Part shown: one piece after another, positions 48,760 to 62,400 of the stretch
Layout: the number at the start of each line of letters is the position of its first letter
How positions within the stretch are numbered: the stretch's first letter is position 1
NCBI GenBank assembly: GCA_037013495.1
Contig: CM072803.1
Location: 17,319,501-17,383,500 of the forward strand
Direction of reading: 5' to 3'
Source of the DNA: Hippophae tibetana
Lineage: Eukaryota; Streptophyta; Magnoliopsida; Rosales; Elaeagnaceae
DNA: 64,000 bases
Notes under the pieces: generated by a model
Database searches by the model: none
Told to the model about the DNA's origin: nothing
What the model saw: the letters and a program-made list of their open reading frames with translations, nothing else
Program-made: the position numbers and the translations under genes

Positions 48760-49934
48760 GTGTGTGCCTTGGATCTTGTTATAGATCATTTGAGAGAGGG
48801 TTAATCTACAACCTATGCTCCCTTCTTTGATGGGTCTAATTACCCATATTGGAAGGCTCGTATGAGAGCCTTTCTATATTTTATAGATGAGAGTGTCTGG
48901 AACTCTATCATTTATGGTTGGTAATCACCTATGGTTACTAAAGATAATATTGTCACTCTTAAACTTAGGAATGAATGGACCATTAAAAATAAAACTAGTG
49001 GTAACTGAAATCAAATGAGTATTAATGATATCTTTAATGTTATGTCTGCTAATGAATTTCATAGTACACTTTATGTTGATAATCCCAAACGTGTTTGGGA
49101 TATGTTAAATGTTACCTATTAGGGCATCACACAAGTTAAACGATCTAAACTTTACATGATTAGTACTCAATGTGAAAACCTTATGATGAAAAAAGATGAG
49201 ATTTTTTCTAAATTTTATATTAAATTATGTAATGTTGTAAACTCCTTTGTTAATCTTGATGAGAAAATTGAGGACTTCAATTTATTGAAAAGATTCTCTA
49301 TTCATTACTAGATTGCTTCCATGTAAAGGTCACTACCATAGATGAAAGCAATGATATGGACACCATCAAAATTGAAGAACTAGTAGGCTCACTTCTCACT
49401 TTTGAAATGAGTTTTAGAACTCCTATAAAGAATAAAGGTGTTTCCTTAAAAACTACCATGACTAAAGACGGAGAAAACGACGATGAAGAATTGGTCATCA
49501 TAACAAGAAGACTTAAGAAAATATTCAACAAAAAGAATCCAAAAAGTAAAGGATAATCAAATCGCCAAAAGGATCAAAAACTAAGAGAACTCCAATCTAT
49601 GAGTTTCAAAGGTAAGAAATCTAAAACAACTGGATCTCAATGTTTTGAATGCATATGTTATGGTTATGTTGCACCTGAATGTGGTAACAAGAAGAAAAAA
49701 CCCGGAATAGAATTCAATCTTACACTTATTGACTCTAAAAGTGACCACCACAATCTAGTTGAATCAGAAAGTAGTGACAATAACTTTTTTGCATTTACTG
49801 CAACAACTAGTGGATACTCTAGTAAGTCTAATATTGATTCAGACAATGATGAAAGTGACTTTGAATTCATGGTAAACAAATTTAAAACTAATAGCCTTGA
49901 TGAATTTTTTATTTATAGATTTAGTAGGATGTAA
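48760..49934 (+). pseudogene. SIRE-type gag pseudogene with CCHC remnant
   Basis: It opens with FFDGSNYPYWKARMRAFLYF, the hallmark of this gag, followed by VWDMLNVTY, an EDFNLLKRF segment and, after a frameshift near 49310, the ..IKIEELVGSLLTFEM region. The zinc knuckle (about 49640-49682) reads CFECICYGYVAPEC: spacing is kept but the essential His is Tyr. An acidic Ser/Asp-rich tail follows. Stops at about 48922, 49006, 49121 and 49557 and one frameshift disable it. Confidence 0.85.
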
Positions 49935-51590
49935 AAAGGAAAAGGATAGGTTACTTATTGAAGTAAGTAAATAGAATAATTACAATGTTTCTCATGCTTA
50001 AAATTCTGTAATTAATTATCATAATCTATATATGCATGTTTCATCTTCATTAGTGATGAGTAAAAAAAATAAAGATAATTCCAAGGATATACCAATGAAA
50101 ACTAAGTTAATTGAGTTCAAACCCAAAGATGTTAAGAAATCAAAATTTAGGAAGATTTAGAATAAGAAAGATTGCTTTTTTTGGGTCAACTGACCATCTC
50201 TCTTATTCACCTAAATATTTTTGTTTGGTGCTTAATTGATCCTAGGTGAGTATGTTAGTGTAATTTTTTTGTTTCTTATATTTAGCTTCATTGTTTTTTT
50301 ATTTTTGTTTCTTTGTATGTTTTCATATTTTTAATTCATTTAAAATTTGTGATTTTTGAAAAACAAAAAAATTTGAAAAATTAATAACAAATTGACTAGA
50401 ATTGTTTTAATATTGAAATAAACTTCAAATATTATTTTTGGATCTCAAAAATTGCTTTATGTAACTTGATTTATTTTGATTGATTCTTCATTGAGTAAAT
50501 GGGTATCTTGACTTGTGCACTTACATTTTCTTTACAAGTAGTGATCGATGTTGATAAGAACTTATTCACACACTTACTGGACACATATTATGTTGTGCTT
50601 GAAGTTTATGATTGATTTTGTGAGATTTTAGGATTTGAGCTAACCTTGACTACAAAATTGTGTTTTAGTGCTATCTTTCACTTTATAAAACTATTATAGA
50701 AAGATACCTATTTTTGAAAGGGCTACCTATAATAATTAAGCTCTCTCTTGGTAAGTAAATTTTACTTTGTGCAAGTAAAACTTCAACTAAAGTTTTTCAT
50801 GATAGATGATACTTTTTTCTCTAAATCTTTCTTAACTAATCATAAATGAATAAATTGATATACTATTATAGTTTAAACATCTATCTTATTTTTGAGTGAT
50901 TGTCAATATGTTACCATATGTGTTGAGCATGTATATGTGTCTTATTAAAATACCTATGCATATAGTGGATAATTCGATTCTAATAAAGAATGATTTTTTT
51001 CTTCAAAAAATTGATTATTTTGAGTGTTGCTTATATTTGCATAAGTCTACTACCTTTTTTTTTTGACATTTCTTGTTCTATTTGATTATTTTTGTTAAGT
51101 AATTGTGAATATTGGAGTTAATGGAGTAAAGAATTTTCTAAGAATTACTTAATGTCGATCGATCTATGATTAACTAGATTGATCAAAGTTTAAATGTTGA
51201 TCGAATAGGTTCAGTTTAAATACTCATATTCTTTTTTATTTACTCTCACGAATCCTAAAACCCTCTTTTCACTGCCCTTTCTTGAATTTTCTCAAATATT
51301 CATGAAAACTCATTTTTTTATTTCACTTGGAATTGATTGTTATTTACATTTCTAAGATTAATCTCTACAAAAAAATCCACTCTTATGCATAAATCAGAGC
51401 CACCCCTTTTCCTCATCTTCACTCTAACCAAACACTAGGATTTTGGTCAAAAATCCTAATAAATTCCCTTCCTATACTCCAACAATAGTTCATTGATTTC
51501 CAAACTTCAATTTGTTTGCTAAATTTCTATTAGTTAATTTGTTTCAGTTCATAAGGGCATTTTGAACATTTTGGATTTGTGTTCATTTTT
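49935..51590 (+). other. Non-coding internal region of the SIRE-like element (pol missing)
   Basis: In this position a complete element would have about 4 kb of protease, integrase, reverse transcriptase and RNase H. None of their motifs is found. The sequence is T-rich and non-coding, like the spacer that normally precedes the env-position frame. Confidence 0.6.
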
Positions 51591-52705
51591 TAATGGTTAC
51601 TTAATGATGAGAACTCCTTGAAAGTGCATCAACTCCATTTTTATCTCAATGATGGGACAAAGATTCTCAAATGAGTTGTGGAAATACTATATCTAAACAC
51701 CCAATTTTACTTGAGTATGGTATTACTTGGATTGAATTTCAAGAGATAACGATTACATGAGCTATTAGAGCTCTATGCTGGCAATCTTTGTTTACACCTT
51801 CAAAATTGTACTATCCATCTTTGGTGCATAAATATTATGCCAATAGTGATCCAAAATAAGTCACCTTGGGCCAATAAGTTATAGACTATTCATTCAAAAC
51901 AAGATTTTGGCATCTTAGCCTAGAGAATTAATATTTTTTTGTCAAACACAAACATTGGGGATGCCGATTTTTACTTTGAAAGGGTATATCATTTCAAATG
52001 AAGAATTGTTAACTGAACTAAAAGGATCACCAAATGTTGGTCTCAATTCTAAACTACTATATATCTCGCGTAAATTCACTCTATTTTATTGGGTTTTAAT
52101 AAGATAGTTTATGCTAATATGATGTTATCTAAGCACTCTTATAAGATTGGTTATCTACATACTAAGATCTTATATTGTATTAGAAAAGAAATTTCCTTTA
52201 ATGTAGGAACATTCATTCAAGATAAAACTGTGAACCAATCTCATATCATAAACCCAAGGATTGGATTTCCATAAGGATGCATCATTACCTAATTGATTTC
52301 TACTGTCAATGTGCCAACCACAAAAGATTCTAAATCCATACGATGTGTGGGTAACATTGAGAAGTCAACCATTTCAAAATCCTCTGTCCAAACCTCAAAT
52401 AAATAGAGAGTTGTTGATGTTAGAATCAATGGTAGAGCCACCACTGATGTTGGAACCAACAATGGAGCAACTCATAATGTTTTTGGAGATAATGAAATGG
52501 AAAACATACTGATTTTAAACCCTCTTGTCAAGACTTATTTTAGGACAAAATATGAACAAGAAGGGAAGAACTATTGACACAAATGGAAGGCCTTCAATAA
52601 AAAATTAAATACCATGAATGAACGTCAAGAAGCCATGTATTCAATGCTCAGTGACATACACTCCCAGTTTTTATTTCAAGGTAATCAATCTCTAGAAGAA
52701 TGACC
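51590..52705 (+). pseudogene. Decayed env-position reading frame (plant transposon-associated protein)
   Basis: Coding-like segments in shifting frames include a piece open for 61 codons (52089-52274: IVYANMMLSKHSYKIGYLHT) and, near the end, MNERQEAMYSMLSDIHSQFL with a coiled-coil look. The general character matches the uncharacterised protein carried between pol and the 3' LTR in SIRE-type and related plant elements. No signal peptide or membrane segment is visible. Many stops. Confidence 0.5.
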
Positions 52706-53266
52706 ATTCTCTTTTTTATGTGTTACTTGTGTTGTATTGTCTCTCTAGTTATTGGAAATCATTTTGTTCTCATGCCTTTGAATTTTTGTTTTGAAGGATA
52801 ATTGAATATGTTTATGTACTTTTCTTCAATCATTCAATACATTATGTGTTTGCTTAATTTGTTTGTCATTACCTTTTTGTTGTGTTACTTAATCGTATGA
52901 CAAAAAGGGAAAGAGTTATCAAGTAATAATTTAAAGGGGAGAGTTAATTTAAAAATAATAATTGGGAAAGATTACACATATGAGAGTAATACTTAAATGT
53001 TCAATCTTTTGTTACTCATCACTTATGTATGTTTCTTCATTTTCTGTTATTATATACATTGAACTATAAACAATGGGTCGTTTGAGATAACTTGTGTGCC
53101 TCTTTGTGTTTTTATTTTTCAGTGTACAAACGAGTTGTCAAGATTCAAGGAAAGATTGTTTCACCGGATCATAAGTTAGTTTCACTATGTAAAATTATTT
53201 TTCCTATGAGTGTGATGTAGTGAGAGAGAGGTTTTGTCACACAAATATACTAAAGGGACAAATTCT

Positions 53267-54680
53267 AAGGTTTATGAGTATTAACGATATTCATAAACAA
53301 AATGTTCAAATGTAATTTAGTTTCTAGTCGTGCTTTTCAAGATCACTATTCAAGTAAACAAAACTTCCAAGCTTCAAATGAACATATTTCAAGTATACTT
53401 CTCTTCTTATATACGTTATGTTTCATATTAAACATATAGAAGCATTTAGTATATAGGTTACTCGATCGATTCATACCGAGTAATCGCTACGTCGATTGAG
53501 AAAGTAGATGGATTGAGTATTGATCTACTACGTTCTAAGTCCTCTCAGGTTAATTTTAAAATTGGGATATATCGATTGATGTTTTGGGTCTGATCGAGTG
53601 CGGGCTAGATTTATTGAGAATTGATCACATTTGATCTACATGGTCTTGGATTTTTATTTTTTATAGCATGAATTGATTGAGATTGGTTTATATCAATCAA
53701 TTATTTTTTAATTGTTGTCTAGATCAATCAAAAATGATTTTGATCGATTAACATTATTGGTTCGATAGACCAAGTACGACCTTCATCGATCGAGAGTACG
53801 ACCTAGATTGATCGAGCGACAAGGGCTTCAACCTTAACCTATTTCTTTACTTTAAACAAACTTTTTTATTGTTATATTGTCCTCATCCTTTAAAGCTCTT
53901 TTAAGTAATTTTTTAGATAGATTAGTTATAAGTTTTTGGCCTAGGGCTTCAATAATTTCTATTGAAATAAACCTATTATATTTTAATCTCTCAATTACAA
54001 TTGCTTTAATATTTTGATCATAAGGTCTCTCTCTTAATCTATTTTGCAAAAATTATATTTTCTTAGGCTTCTTTCTTTGATTAATCTATCAAAATTTTGT
54101 GGTTATATTTGATTAATAATTTTGTGGTTATATTTGATTAATTAAATAGCCTATTTTATTTATGATCATGTGCTTCATCTTTTGTTTTAAAGTTTTCTAG
54201 TTGATTTTGATTTAACTATTATTTTATTAAATCATATAACTAGGATTTTTTTATTGTTTAATCTTCTATAGGACATGCCTTGTACTTATATTATTGTGTT
54301 AACAGTTTGATAACTTGTGTGACTCGAGTTTATTAGAACGTTGGTTCGGATTTGTACACCTTTTTGTGGAGATTGTGAAAGAAAGTGAAGGCTTACAAGT
54401 AGGTTACTTAGGGGCATTATATGTGATGGGTAGTTTTAGTTCTAGCCTTATAATCGAACACTATTTTCATAGTAAATAGTTAGATAGCCCAGTGGACGAA
54501 TAGTTTTTCTCTTAGGTTATTGTTGTGGCCTATGTTGTTTCCACCTAAAAATCTTGTGTCTGAGTCTTTATTTACACGTGATTACATGTTTGGCCATATG
54601 TGAAATTTTAATTTGACATAATTTGATTAATTATCTATTCACCAGTCTAGTTAATTAGATTCGTAACTAAAAACTTTTAT
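53267..54680 (+). repeat. 3' LTR of the SIRE-like element
   Basis: It aligns along its length with the 5' LTR but is slightly longer. A purine-rich string AAAGGGACAAA just before it may be the polypurine tract; a second candidate, CAAAAAGGGAAAGAG, lies 350 bp earlier near 52905, so the left boundary could be there. A local duplication (TTTTGTGGTTATATTTGATTAAT) is at about 54097-54140. Confidence 0.75.
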
Positions 54681-57600
54681 TAAGATAACAAGTCAAGGTC
54701 CTCTTTTTATTTCATTTTACAATCTGGTTTGAAACTTTCCTAGTTGAGATTTCAACGTTTATTTTTGGATCTCAATTTTCTAGATGAAGTTCGCATCAAA
54801 AAAATTTATTATTTATTTGTATGAATTGATAAACAAATTTTTTAATATTTCAATAAACTATAAAAATATAATTTAGATATAATTGATAATTATTTTTATT
54901 ATTATAACGTGAAAACAATAATATATATATATATATTTAATAAAAAAATATTATTTTTATTTATTAGTATATAAAAAATATTATTCGTATAATATTTTTT
55001 AGCTTTAAAGTACGAGTATTTTTTAATACATTTAAAATTGTTTAAAAATAAAAATATTTTTTAGTAATTTATTTGTACAATGTAATACGAGTATAATACG
55101 TAAAATTGCTAATTATTGAAAGATAAATTTTTATTTAACATTTAACATATTGACAACATTAATTGAATTACTACCTTCGATAAGTACATTTTTGTAAACA
55201 ATTATTAATAGTAACTCTATAATAAATCATAAATAATATAGTATAATATTATTGATAAATATAATTAAATTCATATAATCGTATATAATTGAAGATATTA
55301 TTATTATTATTATTATTATGTACATGACATTTAGCTCAACACATGTCATCATCGTTGTTGCGCCATCTTGCTTTGATTAATGAGATTTTGTCTATAATGG
55401 ACATGTCTCTTTCAATAGTTTAAAAAAAAGCTAAATTATGTTTTAGTTTAAAATTAAGTAAAATTTAACCTTAAACTTGAAAGCACATTTTTTAGTTAAT
55501 TTTATTAAAAAAACAAGATATGTAGTCCTATATTACAAGACATAATTATTATAAATATAATAAAATATTAACATCTTATTAATTTATAATTAATTTTAAA
55601 TACACAAATCTCTTTTATTATATCATATATTAAAAAAATTATTTTAAAAAATAAAAAATAAAAATTTATTTTATAATAAAATAAATATAAATTTATAGAT
55701 ATATTTTCAAAAACAAACGCTAAAAATATGGAAAACAATATGTAAAAAACAAATGATTTTTTTCGGTGTTCAACATATATGGATAAATGGATAATGGAAA
55801 CTTAGTGATTATTTTGAAGAACATTAGCATTTGTTTTTTACGCTTTTTATTCATTGCGTCTATGCTTAAATAAATAATCTATTTTTTTTATTTTTATAAA
55901 TACTCTATGATATTAATTGAATATCACAATAAATTATGATTTTAAGTTTTTTATAACTTCAAAAATTATTATAAATTGTTTTTATTAAAATGTTAATAAT
56001 TTTTCATAAAAATTATTGTAACTATTTAGTAAAGTTTTTAATAATTTAAAATTTTGTAATTATTTTATAATTTACTATTATTATTTTAAGTTAATTTATA
56101 ATAAAATTTTCACAAGTTATTTGTTATAAAAAATTATATATTTATTATTAAATATATTTTGTATTATATAAATATAAATAATTATAATTATTTTTTTATT
56201 AACTCAAAATTTTATTTATTATTTATTAAATTTTTGATAATTTGTTATTTATAATAAAAATAAATTATTAAAATTTGTTTGGCACTTTAAAGTTGTAAAA
56301 AGGTAGTTGAAGTTATTCTTTTTTGTATTACTTTTGAAAATAAGGAGAAAATAAAAGTGGATCGTTGAATTAGAAGATGAGAGAGAAGAAGAAGAAGAAA
56401 ATGATAGTTTACTGATTTGAGAGTTTACAAGTTGGTTATTTTTAAACTAAATTAATCATCAGTTTTTTTTTAAACTATTGTATTTGATATGACCATTTTA
56501 TATATATATATATATAAACAATCCTCTATTAATTTGGCTTGATTTATGTCAGTTTGATTGTTACTTATGCAATATTAATACTAAATATTACAACTATATA
56601 ATTTTAGGTTATCAGTTCTTAAATTATTTTATTTATATTATCAGATATTTTGATTATATAATTTTTATAAAAATATATATATCATTTATTTTTTGAAATT
56701 AAGATATTTTACAATAATAAATTGATACTTTAGTCAAATAATTATAAAATTATGTGATTAAAGTATACAAATTTAAAAAATCGAATAACTTATGTATCCT
56801 TTATAAAAATACGCTACCAAAGTTTTCAAATGACATATTTTAGTGATTTCTAAAGTAATTTTTCCTAATATTTTTTTACATGTATGTATTTTGGTATAAA
56901 ATTAAAATATATTATATAATATAAAAATAATAAGGTTATATAAAAAGTTATACTACCAAGGTTAAAATGTATTGAACACTTATCTTCCTCTGTCTTAGTT
57001 TTTAAATATAAAAAATCATGTATCTTGAATTTTTATCTTTTTGGTGCATAAATAACTTAATTATTTAACATAATTTTATTTATAATCACTCTCGTTAAAA
57101 TAAAACATATATTTATTTTCATATAATGTTAAAAAATATATGTTTATTTATGTTATAAAAAAAAATATATGTTAATTTTTTTCAAGGAAGTTAAAAATAA
57201 AATTGTATGTATAAAGGAAGGTTATATTTTTCAATTAAACCTATTTTTATTCATTCTTATATATAAATAACTTAACATAGTTTAACTTTTAACTCTTTGG
57301 GTAAAAAATATATTCATTTTTATTAAACCGTAAAAACGTGTGTTCATTTGCTCTTAAAAAATGAACATATGTTCTTTTGTTGAAGTTAAAAATAAAACTT
57401 TATGTATAAAGGATATTATAACAATAAAAATAACTAATTATTTTTTAAATGTAATAAAAATATAAATTAATTTAATATAATACAATAATACTTAATTCAA
57501 TTAAATACGTTTTACAATCATGCTATTTCTTTTTTCCATTCAGTAAAGCATCAATCCTACTGCGTTTATTTTATTTTATTTTTTTTTAAAAAAGAAGCAT

Positions 57601-59239
57601 CAATGCTACCGTAAATTGGGAGAAAAAGACGTTGCTAAACAGAGTAACTGATGTGGGTAAAATTTACAAGGAATTGGGGTTAACAAATATCTTTAGCAAA
57701 AAAATTCTTTTCCTCTCCTTTTAATCCATTTTCCCTCTTGGGTTTTAAATTACAGCAAGGAAGAAAAAAGAAGATTAAAAGATCGGCCATGTAGTAAGGA
57801 CCCTTTTCAGGGTATATATAGTATATTTTAAGTATAAATGATTTAAACAAATAATAATGATAAATTATATTAATCTTTTTATAAAATTACTCGAAGGTAT
57901 AGATACTAATAGAAACATAAATTAATAAGTAATTTTTAAAATAAAAAGATAAATTAAAATTAGAAATATGTATACCGATAAATTACGTTTATTTAAAAAT
58001 CGAGATCATTTAATAAAATGATGTATAAAATATTTTAGATTAGAAATAATCATTTATATATATATGTGGAGAGAGAGAGAGAGAGAGAGGGAGAGTTGCC
58101 CCAACTTATACATAATTTAGGATCCTGGGAACCATACTTATAGGTTGACACAGAGTCTTTTCTTTCTTTCTTTCTTTTTTCTAGTGTTTGACATGAAGCT
58201 AGCTAAAACCATCTACACTGTGTTAAGGAGAAGATATACAAATGTTACAGTAATATATTATGAGTTACAAAAATCATATTATATAGCTGTAGCATGCTGT
58301 ACACTTTGTTAGTAATTAAGTAGTTATACAGTATTATTTAACCCAAAAATAGCTACACAATATTATTAAAACAGAAAAAAAGCACACTATTAACACTAAA
58401 ATTAATGTTAATTATTGAAAGGCAAAGCATAATCAGTTTAGAAGAATGTAACTTCTGAATGTTGTTCTTCTCGGAAAATAAAAATTTGCCTTTTATATTT
58501 TAAGTTCACATGTATAGTTCAATAGAAGCCGAGGTAAGCTTAATTTCAACAATACTGTACATATTTCATTGCACTAGGTTAATTAAGCCTTTTCATTGTT
58601 ATATATGCTCTTAAAGTTTAAACACTGCACACTTGAGAAAGGAAGAAAGCTTTAAACATAAAATTTAAAAGTAATTTTTAAGACAAAACAAGTAGTTAAT
58701 ATTATAACCATGATTAATTTTACAGATAATTATTAACTAAAACAACATAATTTATCTTTTCAGCTCAGCTTATAATTAATGGTAAAAATATGTGTAATAA
58801 TACCTAAAAGTGTACCAAATTCACTTTTTATTTAAAAAATGGTCCATTTTCACTACTGTCATTCATATAGCAGAGTCAAAATTGTCCATTGACGGTCACA
58901 TGGGTACTCTTACACACAAATTCTGGCTCAGACCTGACTGCAAGTAGCAAAAATATATTAAAATCCTATACGTTCCTATAAAATAAATAAGTCAACTTCG
59001 TCTGTTATATATGTTCCTCAAAAGTTAAACACATAAAACAGAATGTACTTTCGTATTTTCCTCGCAAAGTTTCAGAACAGAGGTGTCACATACACATGTT
59101 ATAGAGAAAAGAATAGATATATATGTGCAATAAATAAGAAAGGAAATTAAATACAAGTTTCAATTACCAATTTACCATCACCTTCAAAGTTTATCAAAGC
59201 GAGCTCTTCATCAGAGATTAACTAATTCAGAACTTAAAA
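54681..59239. other. A+T-rich spacer downstream of MIR164
   Basis: Apart from the repeat fragment at 54690-54790 (inverse of 45741-45890) and simple sequences (ATT at about 55297-55319, GA at 58068-58095, TTTC at 58157-58180) I see no gene. The region 57530-59230 is less A+T-rich; it lies 3' of the MIR164 hairpin and may include the rest of its primary transcript. Confidence 0.5.
58068..58095 (+). repeat. GA microsatellite
   Basis: About 28 bases of nearly perfect GA repeat following a short TA run. Simple sequence. Confidence 0.95.
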
Positions 59240-59361
59240 GGGTGAGAAACCCATGTTGGAGAAGGAGAACACGTGCAAAGTTTTCCACTAGCACCAACCA
59301 AAATTGAACTAGAGATTGGAGTTTGCACGTGCCCTGCTTCTCCAACGAGAGCTACTCACCC
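59240..59361 (-). ncRNA. MIR164: MIR164 precursor hairpin
   Basis: On the minus strand the 5' arm holds the 21-nt mature miR164 at 59344-59324 (starts TGGAGAAGCAGGG, ends CACGTGCA), and the 3' arm holds the star strand at 59275-59255 (starts CACGTGTTCTCC, ends CTCCAAC). The two pair with 2-nt 3' overhangs, one C-C mismatch and two G-U pairs. The stem is closed below by GGTGAG/CTCACC and joined by a loop region of about 48 nt. miR164 guides cleavage of mRNAs for NAC transcription factors such as the CUC and NAC1/ORE1 types, controlling organ boundaries, lateral roots and ageing. The mature sequence equals the standard plant miR164 as I know it. No host gene overlaps; it is an independent unit. 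Confidence 0.96.
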
Positions 59362-59430
59362 AACAATTTAGACCCTTTGCTAGTATCTTTCATATCATGC
59401 ATGAGAAAACAACTAGGCCATATTGCATGC

Positions 59431-59440
59431 TTTTATATAC
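59431..59440 (-). promoter_or_regulatory. MIR164: TATA box of the MIR164 gene
   Basis: On the minus strand GTATATAAAA, an excellent plant TATA box, lies about 70 bases upstream of the hairpin. Transcription start would be near 59400-59405, leaving a leader of about 40 nt before the stem. A GA-rich string (59449-59461 on the plus strand) lies just upstream of it. Confidence 0.7.
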
Positions 59441-62400
59441 AAGTTGTTCAAGAGAGAGAAGCAAAGTGAAGTGACAATGAGTTAAATACATTGAGTATCG
59501 AAGTGGGCATTCTTTAAAGAAAATCTTATGTTTGTAATACAAATAATATAATATAATATTATCTTATAATTATTTTCATTGAATTATAATAGATAAAAAA
59601 CTATCACTTAAATTAAATTAAGATGATTATATATTTATAATATATAATGATATTTTAAATTAAATTGGAAGCAATCAAAGCCTTTTACTACTAAAAAAAT
59701 ATTCTTTTTATTATAACTAAATTCATATAATAATTCATATATTATAATTCAATTGATATTGTTAATAAATATTCTAACAATTATTTTATCATCTAAAGTT
59801 CATGTGATTTCATTATTTTCTATGAAAATTTCATTATTTTTTTATAAATAAAGTTAAATTAAGAGATAATGGCACTTATACTCCCATAACATTGAGCAAA
59901 TTAATACTTTAGTCTAAGTATCACCTTTTAATTATCTCTTATATTTGTTTCATAAATTTGTTAAAATATATACTTTAATTTTATTTTTTAAAACACACAT
60001 GTTTATAAGGGTAGAGACTAAATCACTACAATTTTAAGCTATTGAATTAAATGACTCATTATTTGTAATGTGTAGACCTCCTTTTACCCTATTATTACTA
60101 AAATTAATATTGAAATTCAATTACAATTTTCACCCTATCTTTTAAAGCGTGGAGACAAAATCAAGCAACAAATGCAAATGCTAGTAGAAGAAGATAGGAG
60201 CGAGTAGTAGTCAACAGATACATTCAAGGAAAGCTTGTGTGATGGTTTATGGAAAAGGGAACATAGATTTGACCCTGAATTTGACGAAGGACAGTGAATT
60301 TTGTTCTTACCTTTGAGAAAAAAAAAACAAATCTTTTTAAGACGATATTATAATAATAATTTATATAATAAATAATTATTAATTAAAATAATAAAATTTA
60401 TCTTATAATTAATTAATACATCAATTATTATAATATCACACTTTATAAATAAACTTTTTTAAAAACTGTTTGATTATTATTAGTTTGATTATTTGTTTAC
60501 TGCTTTCTGCCACCAAAAACACCATTTCTTTTTATATTATTGCCTTTAACTTGTTTATTGTTATTTTACCTGCATTTTTTGCTTATCATGATCTAGCTTG
60601 AAAACTGACGTCCGCGAGTTTTATTTTTATATAAGAATAATAATACATATCAAGTTATATCAGTTTAGATATGTATTAACTAATATATTATTATTAAATC
60701 AAAGAAAATTATCCCATAGTTATATAATTTAAGTAACTTAATCACGTGATTATTACATTAAATATTAAAGATTTTATAATTTTTTAAAAATTTATTGTAA
60801 TATCATTATTATGTATAAACGAGAAATTTAGTCCCGTAATTTTTAAATTAAATATTTTTTAATATTTATAAAAATTAAGTATTATTAATATTCACATATT
60901 AAAAATACAAATTTTAATAAATTATTGGACTAAAAACGCTTGCTTTTAATAATATATAATCTCTAACTTTTAAATTACAAGAAAAAAGTGTTATTTTGAA
61001 AAAATTACCTCTAATATCTAACTCGATACTTACCGAACTAATGTGATAATTTGGTAAAAATTATTAAATTTTCAAGATCTTTTGCCCTTAAATTCAATTA
61101 AATTTATAATTAAAAATATAAAATATAAAATTAATTATAAAATTATTTATTAATAAAAATTAATTATATTATAATACTTATCAATTTTAACTAAAATCAT
61201 TTTTCATTATAATAATGATTTATTAGAACTTAGGATAGGAGTGGTAGATTAGCCTTGAAAAGTTACGATAAGATCGGAGAGAGATATCCCTACTTTAATC
61301 TGAAAAAGTGTTAGAATTATAAGTTTTAATCTGATACGACCCATAAGTCTAAGCTTTTCAAGATTACCATACCAACATATATATTAATATAGTGTATAGT
61401 GTATAGTGTATAGTGTATAGTGTATACCACCACCTGTATTCAATATTCATTCTAAGCTAATCATTCAACATTTACACTATTTTATAATATAATTAAAATA
61501 TGTCAAGATTTTACGATAAAGATATAAAAAAATGTATTTATTACATTAATACCACAACTTATATTCAGTTAATAATATATTTAAAAAGTAAATTACACTG
61601 TTTTAATTCATAAATATCTATCACTATCAATTGTAATTATTTAAGAATTTATGACATAAAAAATTATTCTAAAGATTTAGTAAAAATGATGAGAAATTTA
61701 AGTGTGACGTATGGAAAACAAAAAAAATATGGATGTATATAGTTAAAATTTTACCATTTACATATATATAAAATTTGTATGGGAGTGTATCCGATGAAAT
61801 TTAAAAATAAAATAAAATATAAATAATACATTAAAACATATTCTTAAATATAAATAATTCAAAATGAATAAATTATGAACATTAAAATTACTCATGCATA
61901 TTTTGTTACTTTACCCATATTTTAAAATGGGTTCAATATTATAAAGATATCTTAGTTAATGTATTAGTATTTTTTATGTCTCATGTTTCATGTTTCATTT
62001 TAATACTTTAATTCATATATTGGTACTTTTTAACCATTTTGAATAATGATAATTATTTTTTAATTAAAGTTGATCACATGTATCCTATATGTTAAATTGG
62101 AAAAGGATAATTATGAAATTTAAGAAAAAAAAAGAAAATAGCAAAAATAACTTATTAGTTAAAAAAGATATCAATAATTAAATTAAGTTATTCAAACAAA
62201 ATATTTTAAAAACATGACGAAAAATACCAATACATTGATTAAAGTATCAAGTCTCCTGTAACAATAATTTAAATAGTTTAAATTTATTGTTCATTTTTAC
62301 GTGTCAATATATTACTATGGTCAATAATTATTTGAAATAAAAAATTTATAATTATTATAATTTTAAAAAAATAATTTTTTAATGAATAAAAATTAAAATT

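Larger units (their letters stand above)
47421..54680 (+). mobile_element. SIRE/Maximus-like Ty1/copia element lacking pol
   Basis: Direct repeats of about 1.3-1.4 kb (47421-48727 and 53267-54680) flank a primer site, a decayed gag, about 1.4 kb of non-coding sequence and a decayed reading frame in the env position. This is the layout of the SIRE/Maximus lineage, but protease, integrase and reverse transcriptase are all missing. It could have moved only with enzymes from a related copy. LTR divergence indicates an old insertion. Confidence 0.75.
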
